Both the position numbers and the translations under genes were made by a program. Positions 38,401 through 50,110 of a DNA stretch of 64,000 nt are shown here, one piece after another. Numbering within the stretch: position 1 is the stretch's first letter; each line of letters starts with the position of its first letter. The notes beneath the pieces were generated by a model. The model was not told the origin of the DNA, ran no database searches, and saw nothing but the letters and a program-made list of their open reading frames with translations. Origin of the DNA: Mytilus galloprovincialis (lineage: Eukaryota > Mollusca > Bivalvia > Mytilida > Mytilidae); assembly GCF_965363235.1 (NCBI RefSeq), contig NC_134839.1, forward strand, positions 55,891,560 through 55,955,559, given 5' to 3'.

Positions 38401-41400
38401 TTTATTTTGTATTATCATTATGTACTAGAATAATAAATTAATTTGAATGATATTTGCTATTATCAATTATCTTCTGCACGTCTTAAAATCTTAATGTAAG
38501 TATTTTTTTTCTAATGAAGGCTGTTCAGGGTGTGACGTCAGGAGATGTACAAGTGAGTTATGCGCAGAAGCGATGTGATGCCGATCAGTCTTACAGCTCT
38601 TTACCTTCTGATGGTGCCCTACTGACCCTCACGCCTAACGGTAAGGTCAGCAAGTCTGTAACTGATACGATATGACAATCACAGTTGTTGTTATTTAATA
38701 GTTCAAGATCGCCAGAATGTAACTGATACGATATGACAATCACAGTTGTTGTTATTTAATAGTTCAAGATCGCCAGAATGTAACTGATACGATATGACAA
38801 TCACAGTTGTTGTTATTTAATAGTTCAAGATCGCCAGAATGTAACTGATACGATATGACAATCACAGTTGTTGTTATTTAATAGTTCAAGATCGCCAGAA
38901 TTCTAACGTCAGAATAAATTCAATATAGAAATAGTAAGATTTGAAATGATTTCATATGAGACAACTCCCCCCAAGTGAGATAATGACATAGAAGTTTAGG
39001 TCACCGTACGGTCTTCAACCATTAATAAAACCCATACCTGTACACAGGTCCCGAACTCACAAAAGTAAGACAATTCATACGAGAAAACTAAGAAAGAAAA
39101 CCAAAAATGATATACAACAACCACTGGATCGGGTTATATGACCGTCGTCAGTCACCAATGCTCATCTCGATTGTTAATAAGATGGCGTCTAAACTAAAAT
39201 ACACACGACATGTTGATACATATTATCGAGCCCATGCATTGTGAATTGTTTATTTCAGACTTTTTATAATTTAGATATAAATAAAACATAAGAATTGATT
39301 CAAATAGGTAAATATGAATTTGACAGCTAGCTACACCTTCAATTTCAAGTTTAATTAAAACGAATTGAACATTGTCCAGTTAAACTCAATTGATCCCTAT
39401 ACACCTAGTAATCACAAAGCAATGGTAGTGTAATGTTAAGGGCATGATAACACCAGAAAACATTTTCTGAGGTTGACTGTGAACAATTTATGCTTCATTT
39501 TTTGGGGGATCAGTTACCTTTTTTTGTGTACTTTTATTGACCTTTGAAATGACCGATGTAGGTTAAATATTATAAAATTTATTTTGTGTCGAATAAAAAA
39601 AAAGAGTTGTTAAAAATGGAAGATGTGGTGTGATTTCCAATTAAAGACACCTCCAACAGAGACTAAATGACGTAGACGTAAAAAAAAAACACAAAAAAAC
39701 CCCAACAACTAAAGGCCACCGCATGGCCTTCAATAATAAGCAAAAACTATACCGCACAGCAAGTTATAGAAGGACCTGAAATGTTAAACGAAAACCAATG
39801 CAAATAAGAAATCTAACGACCTAATGTATGATGTTAACAGCAACAAACAACACACACTGAATTATTGACTGATTAATCTATATCTATTGACTTAAAAAAG
39901 GTTTACATTGAAACTTAATTTTAAAACGAGTTTAACTGACATAAAACAGATGAAAGGAAAACACAAGTGTGTCCTTTCCGTCCCTCTATATATTTAACTG
40001 TTCAATGCTATGCGTCATTTCAACGTGCCAGCATTTAATGATTTGAAACACATTTTTTTTTTACTTCAACTTTTGGCTCTAAGAAGTTTAATATAGAAAC
40101 GCTGGAAAGTCAGCGACAATTTAACTTGTAATTTACACTTATATATATAAAATCTGACCTGATTTATGACACATTATTAAGCGTCCAAACAATTATACAT
40201 CTCTATTCATTGTATGGGTAAATGATGGAGATGATTGGTATACGAAGGTGAAAATCTGACGCAACGAATGAACCAAACAAAATAAAACAAAAGATCGTTG
40301 TGACTTGAAGTTCTTTTTAACAACACCCAAAAATGTAAAGTCTATATCTATAATAGATTTTTTTTTGTTTCAGGTACTTGTGGTAAGTAAGTTTTTAAAA
40401 ATCTAGCTAGTTTATTTGATGTTTAGAATAAGGTTTATATCATTAATCTATCAGAAATGGCTTGTTTCTTTTATGAAGGATCATTCCAAATTATTAACAT
40501 TACTACAGCAAAAAAATGATTCTTATGCTGTCAATCAGTAAGCTAAACGTGGAATTTAAATCTTAAAAAAGTGAAAATCTGCTTTTTTTTTTTTTTTTTG
40601 ATTTAAGCAGAGTTGCATAGCGACAAAACCGACATGTTATAGGTTAAATGCAGTTCAGCAGGACAATAGTATATTGTTTCTAGTTATTTTTTACTGTGTC
40701 ATATTTAAAAAAAAATGGTACAGATAATGTCTCTTGAAAGGAAGAAGACTAATACCATCCTTTTTGAATACACAAATGTTGCAAATGATGTTTAAATACA
40801 CAAATGCTATGGATGCCTTACCAATCTCAACCTTAACTTAATCAACTGTGAATGAATAATACTCATAGGAATGAGAAATACCTTTCCCGAATGATTGTTA
40901 ACTTAGTTAGAAATATGTTGGAACTTTTAGTCAAAATAATGTTTTGCAATCATCTTTTTATTCACTTGTTACGAATAACTCTTATCTCTAATTTGTAACA
41001 TCGAGAACTTCCAATGCGAAATAAAAATATCATCACTATTTCCAAAACATATTTAGAAACCACAACAACAACAGAGGAAGCAACAACGACTGAAGAAGTA
41101 ACAACTGAAAATGACGAAACAACAACGGAGACATCTACAACAACAACAGAATCACCAATACCCATTCTAACAACAGATAGTGTAAATGTTGGTGCAATTA
41201 TTGGCGGAGTACTAGGAGCCATATTGTTTATAATTCTTTTGTTGTTACTGGTTCTGTACTGCATTCATAGACATAAAGTTGTTGCTAAGCAACGGGCCAT
41301 CATCGACCGAAGACTTAAGTTGTTCAAGATAAAACAAGCTCAAGGCTTAGGTAAGTCACACATCATTTGTTCGAAAATTTATATTTATGTATACTGAACT

Positions 41401-44400
41401 TGCGAAATAGACATTATCATATTTTATCGTAAAACATAAACAAAAATAGGGAAATTTGAAAGAATGCCCAGACGATAATACCCACTAGAAGTTGTCAGCA
41501 ACAGAATGTCATAGAACGACCTTCAACAAAAGATTAAAAACCATATCATATAGTAAACTAATAAAAAATACCAGCTTGGAAAAATGTAAAACAATCCGAA
41601 AAAAAATGACAATGGATGGATTTATGCTTAAACGAGAAGCAGAAAACAAAAATAACAGAGAGCAACCAACGACAACAGTTGATTTGCAGGTCTTGATTTA
41701 GGACAGGCACATACAGAATATGGCTGGGCAACATGCTGTGATTGTTCATTTCTGACATCTTTAACCTTCTCTAAATGCATAGACAAAAGCATGAAATATG
41801 TTTTCAATAAAATTCGATAAAAATAGGGAAAATTGAAATGAATGCTCAGACGGTAATACTCACTAGAGGTTGTCAGCAACAGAATGTCATAGGACGGCCT
41901 TCTAAAAAGATTAAAAACCATACCATATAGTAAGCTATTATATTCAATTAAATATTCAGACATAAACGTTTCATATACTTACGACTTGAGCTTCTTTTAA
42001 TCTGTTTGGAAATTTGGATATTCATTTGATACTAGCATGTTGTCTATAAGTGTTGTTATATGATTGTTAGGTAGGGTGCACCAACGTCAGTAGCTCAGAT
42101 TATAATTTATCTACCTAGGTTTTTCATGTTTATATTGATCTTTTCACCAGTTTGCCTGCAGTGTCAAAATGTGTTGGTGTTTATCATATTGTGTGTTAGC
42201 ATTAATATTTAGTGTTTTCTTTAACAATAGTGCCATGGCCTATGTCATTTGCAACATTTTAAAAAAGTGTTAAAAGTTGTCACGAACATCTTTTAATAGT
42301 GTTGTTAAAAGATTTATCATCTTCCACTTGTAGAATTATCTGTTGGATGTAATTAGACTTTTAGAGAAAACTGGTTTTACTGACTATAAAAGTGTTCTAA
42401 GTCATCTTTTTTGAAAATATTTATTCACAACTTTCTTTGTAATTTTGTTACCAAATTCTTGGCTTTTAATATTATTTCCTAGTTTTGTTAGATTGAGTTT
42501 TATTCAAATTTAGATCTCAATATTTGTGATATAGAGCTTTTCTCTGTTCTCTATTCATTATGATAGCGAGTTTTTTTCTGTACTTCATGGGTGCATGAAA
42601 TTTTATCTCATCAGAGATCATTATATAACAGGTTTAAATCATCTAAACATAAATCTGCATCATGTTTCTTATCGATCTAATGAGTAAAGCCCTTTTCAAT
42701 ACAACTGATTTTGATTATAGTTTGTTTTAATGTCAAACCACTGTTCCAAGTTAATGGTCGGAGGTGGCCTTGGAAGATATTTAACCCGTATACAGTATGC
42801 ATGTGCCTGTCCCAAGTCAAGAGCCTGTATTCCAGTAGTTGCATGTCGTTGGGTCATGTCTGTCATATGTGTTTGTCGTGGCGGCCAATTTTGATTTTTG
42901 AGAAGACTGATTGTCTTGAGAAAACCTCCCACCGTGGGTTGGAGAACAGACAATTCTAGTAAATTAATGTGTGAGAGGTTCAACTCACAACCTCAGTGTC
43001 GACAGAATAGTAATACAGAATTAAACTATAGCTACATAAACCACTCAGTCACCGAGGCCCCGTGTATGCACGTTTGCTATATAATAATCACAGAACCCTG
43101 CCACATACACCTGTGTTTAAAACTTTTGTCATCTTACTTGATTGAAATTTTATTAAACCATTTTTGTGAATATGGTGACTTCTTTTTTGTTGTTTATGAA
43201 AGAATTAAAATATTTTTGTATTTTTCAGACGATGATGACAGGATTCTTAATGAACCATCGTTAGATCCTGATTTTTCACATTACTGGGAAGCACCTAAGC
43301 AAGAACTTATACCACCCGTCGAAAAGAAAAGTATAACAAAGGGTACGGTAGTTTACTGTAGAGTATATTCTTAAGATTTTAAGAATTTGAACTGTTCAAT
43401 TGTAAACACCAATGAATCCAAATTAGTCTGATATATTCAATAATGTAATTCATTAAAAGTTTATCGCTATCAATCATATTAGGTTAAAGAACAAAGGCGT
43501 TGTTTGGTTTATGAAGATTTAGTCATTTGATATGCGTCCGCATTAAGTTACATACGAGAAAAGTCAACTGACCTAAAAGGCTTCATACGTGTCTGTTGAG
43601 TGTAAATTGGAAAACAAAATGCTCTTTTTTTTTTTTATTTATTTTTTTTATTTGAAAAAGTCAACATGTTTTTTTTTTTTGCTAATATTAATAGTATCTG
43701 ATACGGTAAAATGGTTCTACATACCAAAGGAAATAAGTCTATCTTTGCTCTCTCCTTGCAGTTACGAGCCCATTTTGACCCTGCTATGTCGTCTTTCATT
43801 ATCTTCTTTGATTTAACTGTCGTACTGTTGGTAGCTGGGCGGTGCTGTTTTTATTTATTATTTATCATGGTCTCTACTTTAAGACACATGGCTTTAATGA
43901 AAAAAGAGGTGCATTTGTTCGTACGCAGAAATAAAGTTTATTAAACCTCACTACATGTTGCATGTGCATGTGCCATGTGACGATATATGTACCCTGGCTT
44001 TGTTCGATGTTGTTTGTGTATTTTGGACGTCTTTTTTCTAGTATGAAACGGTTAACCATCATTTGTGTTCTTTTGGTAATTCATGATATAATTTTTTCTA
44101 CGTTAAAGTTTTATAATAACACATACAGCGAAAAGAACTGCCACTGTAACTATTGTTGACGAAATTATAACCTTAAAAGCATTTACATTATTGAAATACT
44201 ATAAGATTACGATTATTTATAGTATCTAAATGATACACAGTCACATCACACAAGGGAAATTGACTTACAAGTGCATAAATTTATTAGAACTGAATATTAG
44301 GTTTAGTAAAACAAATGTTCTTTATGAAATCTGTTTCCATTTAGTTCATGTATTTTTGAGTGGAACTGTATTACTGTACTGAATGAAATAATGATTTTCA

Positions 44401-47250
44401 GATATGACGTCACAAACAGAACTTCAAAAAGAACGAAAGAAAATTATGCCTTCTTTACCCGAACCTCAAACACCGACGCCAAAATATCTCCCGTGGCCAT
44501 GGCGAACAGCTAAGAGAGCTTCAAATAAATCTGCTTTTCAGTCACAAACTGATTTGCGAAAATTTGGACCAATTCCGGAAACTACCAAAGAATGTTTAGA
44601 TTTGGCTGATTATACAGTTTCCAAGTACGGGCTTAGATATGACGATACCGGTGTTGATGGTGTAAATGATAAGATATCTAGACCACCAACAAGATTCATG
44701 CCAATATCTAACTCAGAGAGAAATATGTCTCGATCGAGAACAAGTATATTATCTAGGTCAGGCTCTGTTGCATCACTGCACAGGTCACAATCATTGTTTG
44801 ACTTGCAAACTCCAACGCCAAGGAGAATACAATTGTCTAGAGCATCGTCGTTGAAATCCCTTGTGACAGAACGAACTCAAACACATGTGTTAATGTCAAT
44901 AAAGGAAAAGAAAGTTAATTATAAAAAAGAAATTCCTTCGATTATAAAGAAGAATGATACATCTGTAAGACCGGTGCCTCACTATATGTTTCCGATACGA
45001 TCGAATTCATTAACTAAATTTGAAAAAGAACAGTTCCACAATCCACTTGCAAAACCATTAAGGCGATCATATACTCTTTTGAGACCAATGCCTAATAGAA
45101 ATCACAAAGTTGAGAACATTGAAGTTCGGAAAAAAACAAAGAAGAAGAAAATGAATAAGAAAAAGAAGAGTCCGTATACAGTTATTCCAACTCCGGTGCG
45201 ACAAATTACACTCATTCCACTTACTCGAAAAAACGTTACGAATAACAAAGTTAGACCATTGAAATCAAAGCCGAAACACAAACCACCAAAAACCACTGAA
45301 ACAAATTTCGTAGTAGAAAGTCCGTCTACTAAATCACCAAAGACTACTGAAAGTAATTTTACTCAAAGTCCAGGTAAATATTTAACTAATTTTGTCTTAT
45401 TTCAAGGAAAAAATAAGCATAATTAAACTGTAAAAAATTTCAATAAGATTTTTTAATCCACATATTTGTAAACAGGAACGACCGCTCACAAAATAAGTGA
45501 GATTTCACAAAGCTTGTATCCTAAGATTGTTATTGAGCTTTGTTTCGCGATTATAATTAGCTAGCTGAGTTTACATTGTTTTGTTGCAACAGCCTTTTGT
45601 ATCTGAACTTTGTTTGTTAGGATTTCTGCGGTCTAGCATTTATCTCTTTATTATTGTCTGTTTTTTTTGTACTTTACTGTCAAGTATGAAAAAAGAAGAA
45701 TATGGTTGAATATTAATTAGACTGACAAGAATTACAAAACAGATACAACTCTTTTATAATTGTTCTTGGTCTATAACTTGTTTTTGAATAATCATTTTCT
45801 TATTGCTGTCGTTATATTTCAGATACTATTATTTCTACAGTCAACACAGAAAGACAAAATGACAACACAGAATATCAGACAGTTTCTGACGCGACGCAAC
45901 ATGCTAATAATACTATAGAAAGAATAAAAGCAGATAATTCTGAATTCCAGGGTAATTAAATTATAATTGGAAAGAAAATGTCTCTAAATGTACTTTATAT
46001 CAACAGGAATAAATGAGATTATCTATACCCCAATAAAACAACTTAGAAAAGTTTTTCCGTTTTAAGCTTCATCAGGAAACTAAATATTTGAAAGCCGGAA
46101 TGTGTAGGAGGTAGTTGGATCTTAGTTTCTTAATCATTTCCTAATGTATCATCGATGCCTCTGCTGGTGGACTGTTAGTCCAAGAGGGTATCACCAGCCC
46201 AGTAGCCAGTACTCCGGTACTGGCATGAAAATACGGATTTTTTGTGTTATTAAATTTGCTGTTACAAAATGATAAAAAATATTATAAATTAAGGAATGTA
46301 TCTCCCTCATGCAAAACTCTGATTCCTTTCACGGATTTGGCTATACTTTTGGAACTTTTGGATTATAGCTCTACATCTTTTATATAAGCTTTGGATGTTA
46401 CATATTTTGGCCACGAGCATCACTGAAGAGACATTATTTGTCGAAATGCGCATCTGGTGCAGAACAATTGGTACCGTTAATGTCATTATCAACAGGGAAT
46501 TTTAGAATAGTATATTGCAAACCATGTCAATATCAAAGCACTAAGAACTGAGATTTAAAGATTTGAATTTTGATAACAGTAAAGTTATAACGATATATCT
46601 AAAGTTTGTATATGTAGCTAAAGTGATGACGAATCTAAATTTCTTGAAATAATCATACATGTGCAAACAAATACCTTTTAAAAGAAAGGCGAAAGATACC
46701 AAATGTACATTCAAACTCATAAGTGACAACAATTTATTTAAAATTACCTCACTTTTCCTATGGATTTTTCTGATCTGATTGGCTACAGTTAATACATATA
46801 CTGTGTTTGGAATTTAATGTTGAGATGAGGGAAAATTCAGAATATCTCTTCCGACACACGAAATAAGTTTAATGTTAATTTCATGTACAGTATTTTTGTA
46901 TTGAAGTTCGAGTTTTGACATTCTTTTGTATACCTACTATCTGAGTTCATTTGATAAATAGTTATACTCGCTAAAATTTTATAGATTCTGGAATATCAGC
47001 AGATGAGTCGTCTCTTGATAAACAACAGTCGGAATACGAACAGAATACAAGTACACAAAATGGCCAAACTTCTACTCCTGACTTAAATCAAAGTATGAGA
47101 GTTAGCGAGCAGTTAAGATTACCAAGTATAAATCTACCTCTCAAACAAGACTCTCCTGTGATAGAGAAGGATGGACAACACAAAAAAGAAGTACTAAAAT
47201 TACCACTTCTCGAAACTAAGCAGAACACATCTACACGTCCATGGCGGTAA
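32405..47250 (+). CDS. Gene B: tandem paralogue of gene A, type I membrane protein
   Basis: Thirteen exons: 32405-32459, 33941-34118, 34528-34628, 35610-35738, 36838-37014, 37762-37880, 38520-38640, 40374-40382, 41057-41350, 43229-43342, 44402-45373, 45823-45951, 46985-47250; 2664 nt, 887 aa. The signal peptide is MKNCLSHTILYVVVFSAT. The ectodomain runs from CTFDSGLIGTWNSNAYGTI through DCPYPLHRNFTYIF and NFDYTKC to GRIGCVATI. A Thr/Glu-rich stalk (297-335) and a membrane helix (about 339-365) follow. The tail shares with A the blocks SQTEL, KYLPWPWRTAKRAS, LADYTVSKYGLRYDDTG, PHYMFPIRSNSLTKFEK, a Lys-rich patch, DSGISADESSLD and terminal RPWR; it lacks A's poly-Pro run. Exon 1 was placed by its signal peptide, phase-1 donor (G|GTAGGT) and uORF, and is the least certain part of the model. 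Confidence 0.83.
34680..35065 (+). repeat. Mussel interspersed repeat, family R4
   Basis: The block 'gaatgtgtcaaagagacaac', 'cagaaggtcactagcaggtc', 'gaaattcccgcacccggagg' and 'tgacaggcgcaaaaatgcgg' is a common mussel repeat. It lies in intron 3 of gene B. A diverged reverse copy lies at about 59825-59925. Confidence 0.75.
37200..37555 (+). repeat. R3 repeat copy
   Basis: It is the longest R3 copy here, from 'gactgttataccactg'-like sequence to 'gtctcattggcaatcatacc'. It lies in intron 5 of gene B. The ORF starting near 37520 is inside it. Confidence 0.7.
37930..38115. repeat. Degenerate tandem repeat, about 35 bp unit
   Basis: Four to five imperfect units of 'aagcttctgcacgaccaaag' plus 'aaatagaaaat'. 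It begins about 50 bp after the donor of exon 6 of gene B. Reverse-strand ORFs here are repeat by-products. Confidence 0.75.
38658..38901. repeat. Four perfect 61-bp tandem copies
   Basis: The units start at 38658, 38719, 38780 and 38841, each beginning 'gtaactgatacgatatgac'. By eye all four are identical. The array starts 18 bp after the donor of exon 7 of gene B. It points to a recent expansion, and its copy number is probably polymorphic. Confidence 0.95.
38955..39870 (-). repeat. Cluster of R3 (two, reverse) and R11 (reverse) repeats
   Basis: R3-like pieces lie at about 38955-39120 ('ggtcaccgtacggtcttcaa') and 39615-39870 ('agatgtggtgtgatttccaa', 'aaggccaccgcatggccttc'). An R11 copy lies between them at about 39120-39345 (matching 2280-2510 in reverse). 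All lie in intron 7 of gene B. Confidence 0.6.
40374..40382 (+). other. Conserved 9-nt micro-exon of gene B (exon 8)
   Basis: The sequence TGTTTCAG|GTACTTGTG|GTAAGT gives PN-G-T-C-E across the junctions. It is equivalent to the micro-exons of genes A and C. Confidence 0.82.
41430..41945. repeat. Two related repeat pieces in direct order
   Basis: The segment at about 41445-41560 ('cagcaacagaatgtcatag', 'ttaaaaaccatatcatatag') recurs at about 41820-41945 with differences. Both look like diverged members of the R3/R4 group. They are intronic to gene B. Confidence 0.55.
42690..42900 (+). repeat. Diverged R3 repeat copy
   Basis: The 'tgcctgtcccaagtcaagag' and 'gttgcatgtcgttgggtcatg' pieces match the R3 body at 37295-37350. 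It is intronic to gene B; overlapping ORFs on both strands are not genes. Confidence 0.5.
46140..46495 (-). repeat. R2 repeat copy
   Basis: A reverse copy of the R2 family ('gcatcactgaagagacatta', 'cgaaatgcgcatctggtgca', 'attggtaccgttaatgtcat'). It lies in the last intron of gene B. Confidence 0.65.
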
Positions 47251-47319
47251 ATAGGAAATTCATCTCTTCACGAGATATTGCAGGAACAGAATGCAGCTAG
47301 TTGTGAATAAGGATTATAA

Positions 47320-47325
47320 AATAAA
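47320..47325 (+). terminator. Likely polyadenylation signal of gene B
   Basis: AATAAA lies 70 nt after the gene B stop codon. Confidence 0.5.
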
Positions 47326-47639
47326 CTCTATCATTAATTAAGTGTTAGTACTTTAGTTAGCGTAATTGTACAAGGGTTGAAGCATTATTTTGAATTTTGT
47401 TTCAATCAAAACAGTTATATATTTTATTTTATAAAATCGATTGAAAATATTTTCAGTTGTAGATTAAACCATGCTATTTGAGATGGAAGATAATATCAAT
47501 CTTTAAATCCAATCCAATCAAAGTAGCATCTGATATTAAATAGTTTATATACATCATGTATGAGAAGAGTTTTAATTTTATTTTTACATTGTGTCATAGA
47601 TCAAATGTATTCGTTTAATGTATGTTCACATGTTTTGTT

Positions 47640-47980
47640 GATATGTCTTTTGATTGAGTTAAGCCATTTCAATTGCTATTTTATAGTGTGTCTTCATATG
47701 TTTTGATGTTACACTATTGTTGCATGGTAGTGTGAAGGTCGGCGACTCGCTGCATTTGATTGCACCTGTCCTCAGTCAGGAACCTGATGTTCATTGGTTG
47801 TCGTTTGTTGATGTGGTTCATAAGTGTTTTTCGTTTTTCGTTTTTCGTTTCTCGTTTTTATTTAGATTAGACCGTTGGTTTCTCTGTTTGAATGGTTTAC
47901 AAAAGGCAATTTTGGGACCTTTTAAAGCTTGTTGTTCATCGCAATTGTGAGCCATTGATTTGTGTAGCCTTGTACTAAGC
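47640..47980 (+). repeat. Diverged R3 repeat copy
   Basis: The order 'gattgagttaagccatttc', 'tcctcagtcaggaacctgat', 'ggttgtcgtttgttgatgtg' and 'ttagaccgttggtttctctg' follows the R3 body. The short ORF it contains is not a gene. Confidence 0.55.
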
Positions 47981-49780
47981 CCGACTACCACTTAAATAAA
48001 AAATATAAGACTCTCAACCGCGGTGGTATCCAGGAATGTAAGCATGGTGAAATGTGATGGCTAAACGCTTAATTTAGCTTTTTATCACGACTTCGTATGC
48101 AGTCGATATACTTCTTTAATGTCGATATATCATTGTATCGACCTCATACAAAGATTATATTTTTTTTATATCATCAACAGCTTGAGGTCTTAACCCCCAA
48201 AATGAACAATACAAATTGACAATTGAAATAATGCGGTAGCGACTGAACGCGTACCTATTGCATATTTCCATTTTAATCACAAAGTAAATTACTCCACACA
48301 CAAAATCTACATCAGGATGCTCAAACGGACAAAGCCTACATTTTCGGCAATCTTTAAGCTTTTTTCTTCAAATCAGAGGATTTTGTTTTAGAAATATTGC
48401 ATTTACATACTAAAGATGTGTTAAAACTAGTTGCAGAACAAAAGGTTTATCTTCAGATATTTAGACAAGTACAATTAAAAAGTTATTGGTAAAAGAAAAT
48501 AGAAAGAGAAGAACGAATGTGGTGCGCGAAGTAATTGAATCTGTGTGAGATTTTGTGATGACAAACACTCTAAAAAAAGATGATGAATCCATGATATTTG
48601 AATCCCATTCAAATGAAAGAAGAATTAATTAAATAAGAATTGAATATAAAATTATATTTACAGCTATATTTGATATGAAGTTGTTCTGTCACGTTGTGTG
48701 ATATTTCAAAATGAACCCAATGTTTTAAATAAGCGATTTGTTGAATTTGAAATTGTTTTAAATTTTGGTTTTTTTTTTTAAATAAAAAAAAATATATTTG
48801 AGGCTCGAATTCCTGTTAGAATAATTTGCTTTATACTTTCCAACATTAAGTAGGGTCTTGTATATGCCAACCAAAAAAAAATCTTCTTTGAATGAAATTA
48901 AAGTGCACAGTGGTCTGCATGTTTATTTGAAAAAAAAGTATTCAAGTAATTGTAGACGTCATTGTCGACATGTTAAAGCCTCATGCAGTTTAAAGGACGT
49001 ATGTATTCATTATCAGGTTTTCTGCATATAAATACTATTAAAAATCAATTAACTAAAAAAACTGGTACTGTTTAACACACTTAATGTTCCATCAATCTAG
49101 AATAACAGTAGATCTCACTGATAAGTTTAAACCTCTAACATACTCATGTTACTCCAAAGATTTAGTCTTTGAAAAATTTATTAACAATTCCATAAGAATC
49201 GGTGCTATTTGGGGCGTCATATACATATATATGTCTATCATTGAAAACCATATGTTGACATGTAGAAGTTGCTTAAGTTTTCTTTTATTGGGTGGTTTAT
49301 GTCTCGTTGCAATCAACATTTTACATAATTTGTTTAATAATGCAGGTTAATAATGCATTAGAAAAAAAAGAAGAAGCATATCTAAAAAAAAAAAAAAACA
49401 ATTGAGCATTAATATTTATTGTGTTAATCTTCAGGGGTATCAATATACCAAATATTCAGTGTTTTGCCACTTTCTATAATTAAGTCAGAAGCAGACGATA
49501 CAAAAGAAACATTCAACCCCATAAGTTATAAGGTGAAGCTTAGGTAAATCTCAGTAGATAAACTTTGTAAATTTTGCAAAAAATAAGTTTTCGATTTAAT
49601 TTTAAAACGTGAAGTTCTGTCTAGACATGAATTCGAACTCCAAAAAGAGAGATAAAAGATACTCATAAGACAAAACAAGATGACAGTGCTATTACAAAAA
49701 CGACAAACGACCAAAAGATCAATAAAAAAGAAATAAGCAAGTACGGTTTTAATTCGAATAGACTTTCAATACTCTCAAAA
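47981..49780. other. No gene recognised
   Basis: AT-rich intergenic DNA. An 88-codon frame at 49084-49350 with two hydrophobic stretches has no recognisable homology or splice context, and I do not call it. Confidence 0.4.
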
Positions 49781-49789
49781 ATGCATCGC

Positions 49790-50110
49790 ATATATAATTA
49801 GAATGATGAGACTCGGGTGTACGGAAAAATATGAAAGCAACCTTGGAGTTATATTACCTGGATGCATATTATCATTTCATCAACAATTTACATTAAAGAT
49901 AATCGACTATCATGCATCCAAAGCTTTTATCGTTGTTAACCTACACCAGGAACGCTCAAAGCCAAATATATTAAAGCAAGGATATATAACAACCGAAACA
50001 ATTGCAGAGCTATATGACATAAAAGGAGATAAAAAAAATCCATCTAATGTCAACTTTGCCTGCGGGAGTTGAAACCTTAGTTTCTTAATACATTCTTAAT
50101 CTATAAATAT
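49790..50110 (+). repeat. Probable interspersed repeat (R6) with a relic open frame
   Basis: An 89-codon open frame (49803-50072) ends just before 'gttgaaaccttagtttctta', a phrase partly repeated at about 46118 ('ggatcttagtttcttaatc'). I believe this is a mussel repeat, but this rests on one internal partial match. A host gene is not excluded. Confidence 0.35.

Noticed and set aside
38658-38901. CRISPR-like regular repeats
   Set aside because: The 61-bp units are head-to-tail without spacers, in a eukaryotic intron.
40962-41264. Minus-strand ORF rich in Val/Ser
   Set aside because: It is the reverse of the Thr-rich stalk and membrane exon of gene B.
49084-49350. An 88-codon ORF with hydrophobic segments
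   Set aside because: No family, splice context or promoter evidence; comparable frames occur by chance in AT-rich DNA.
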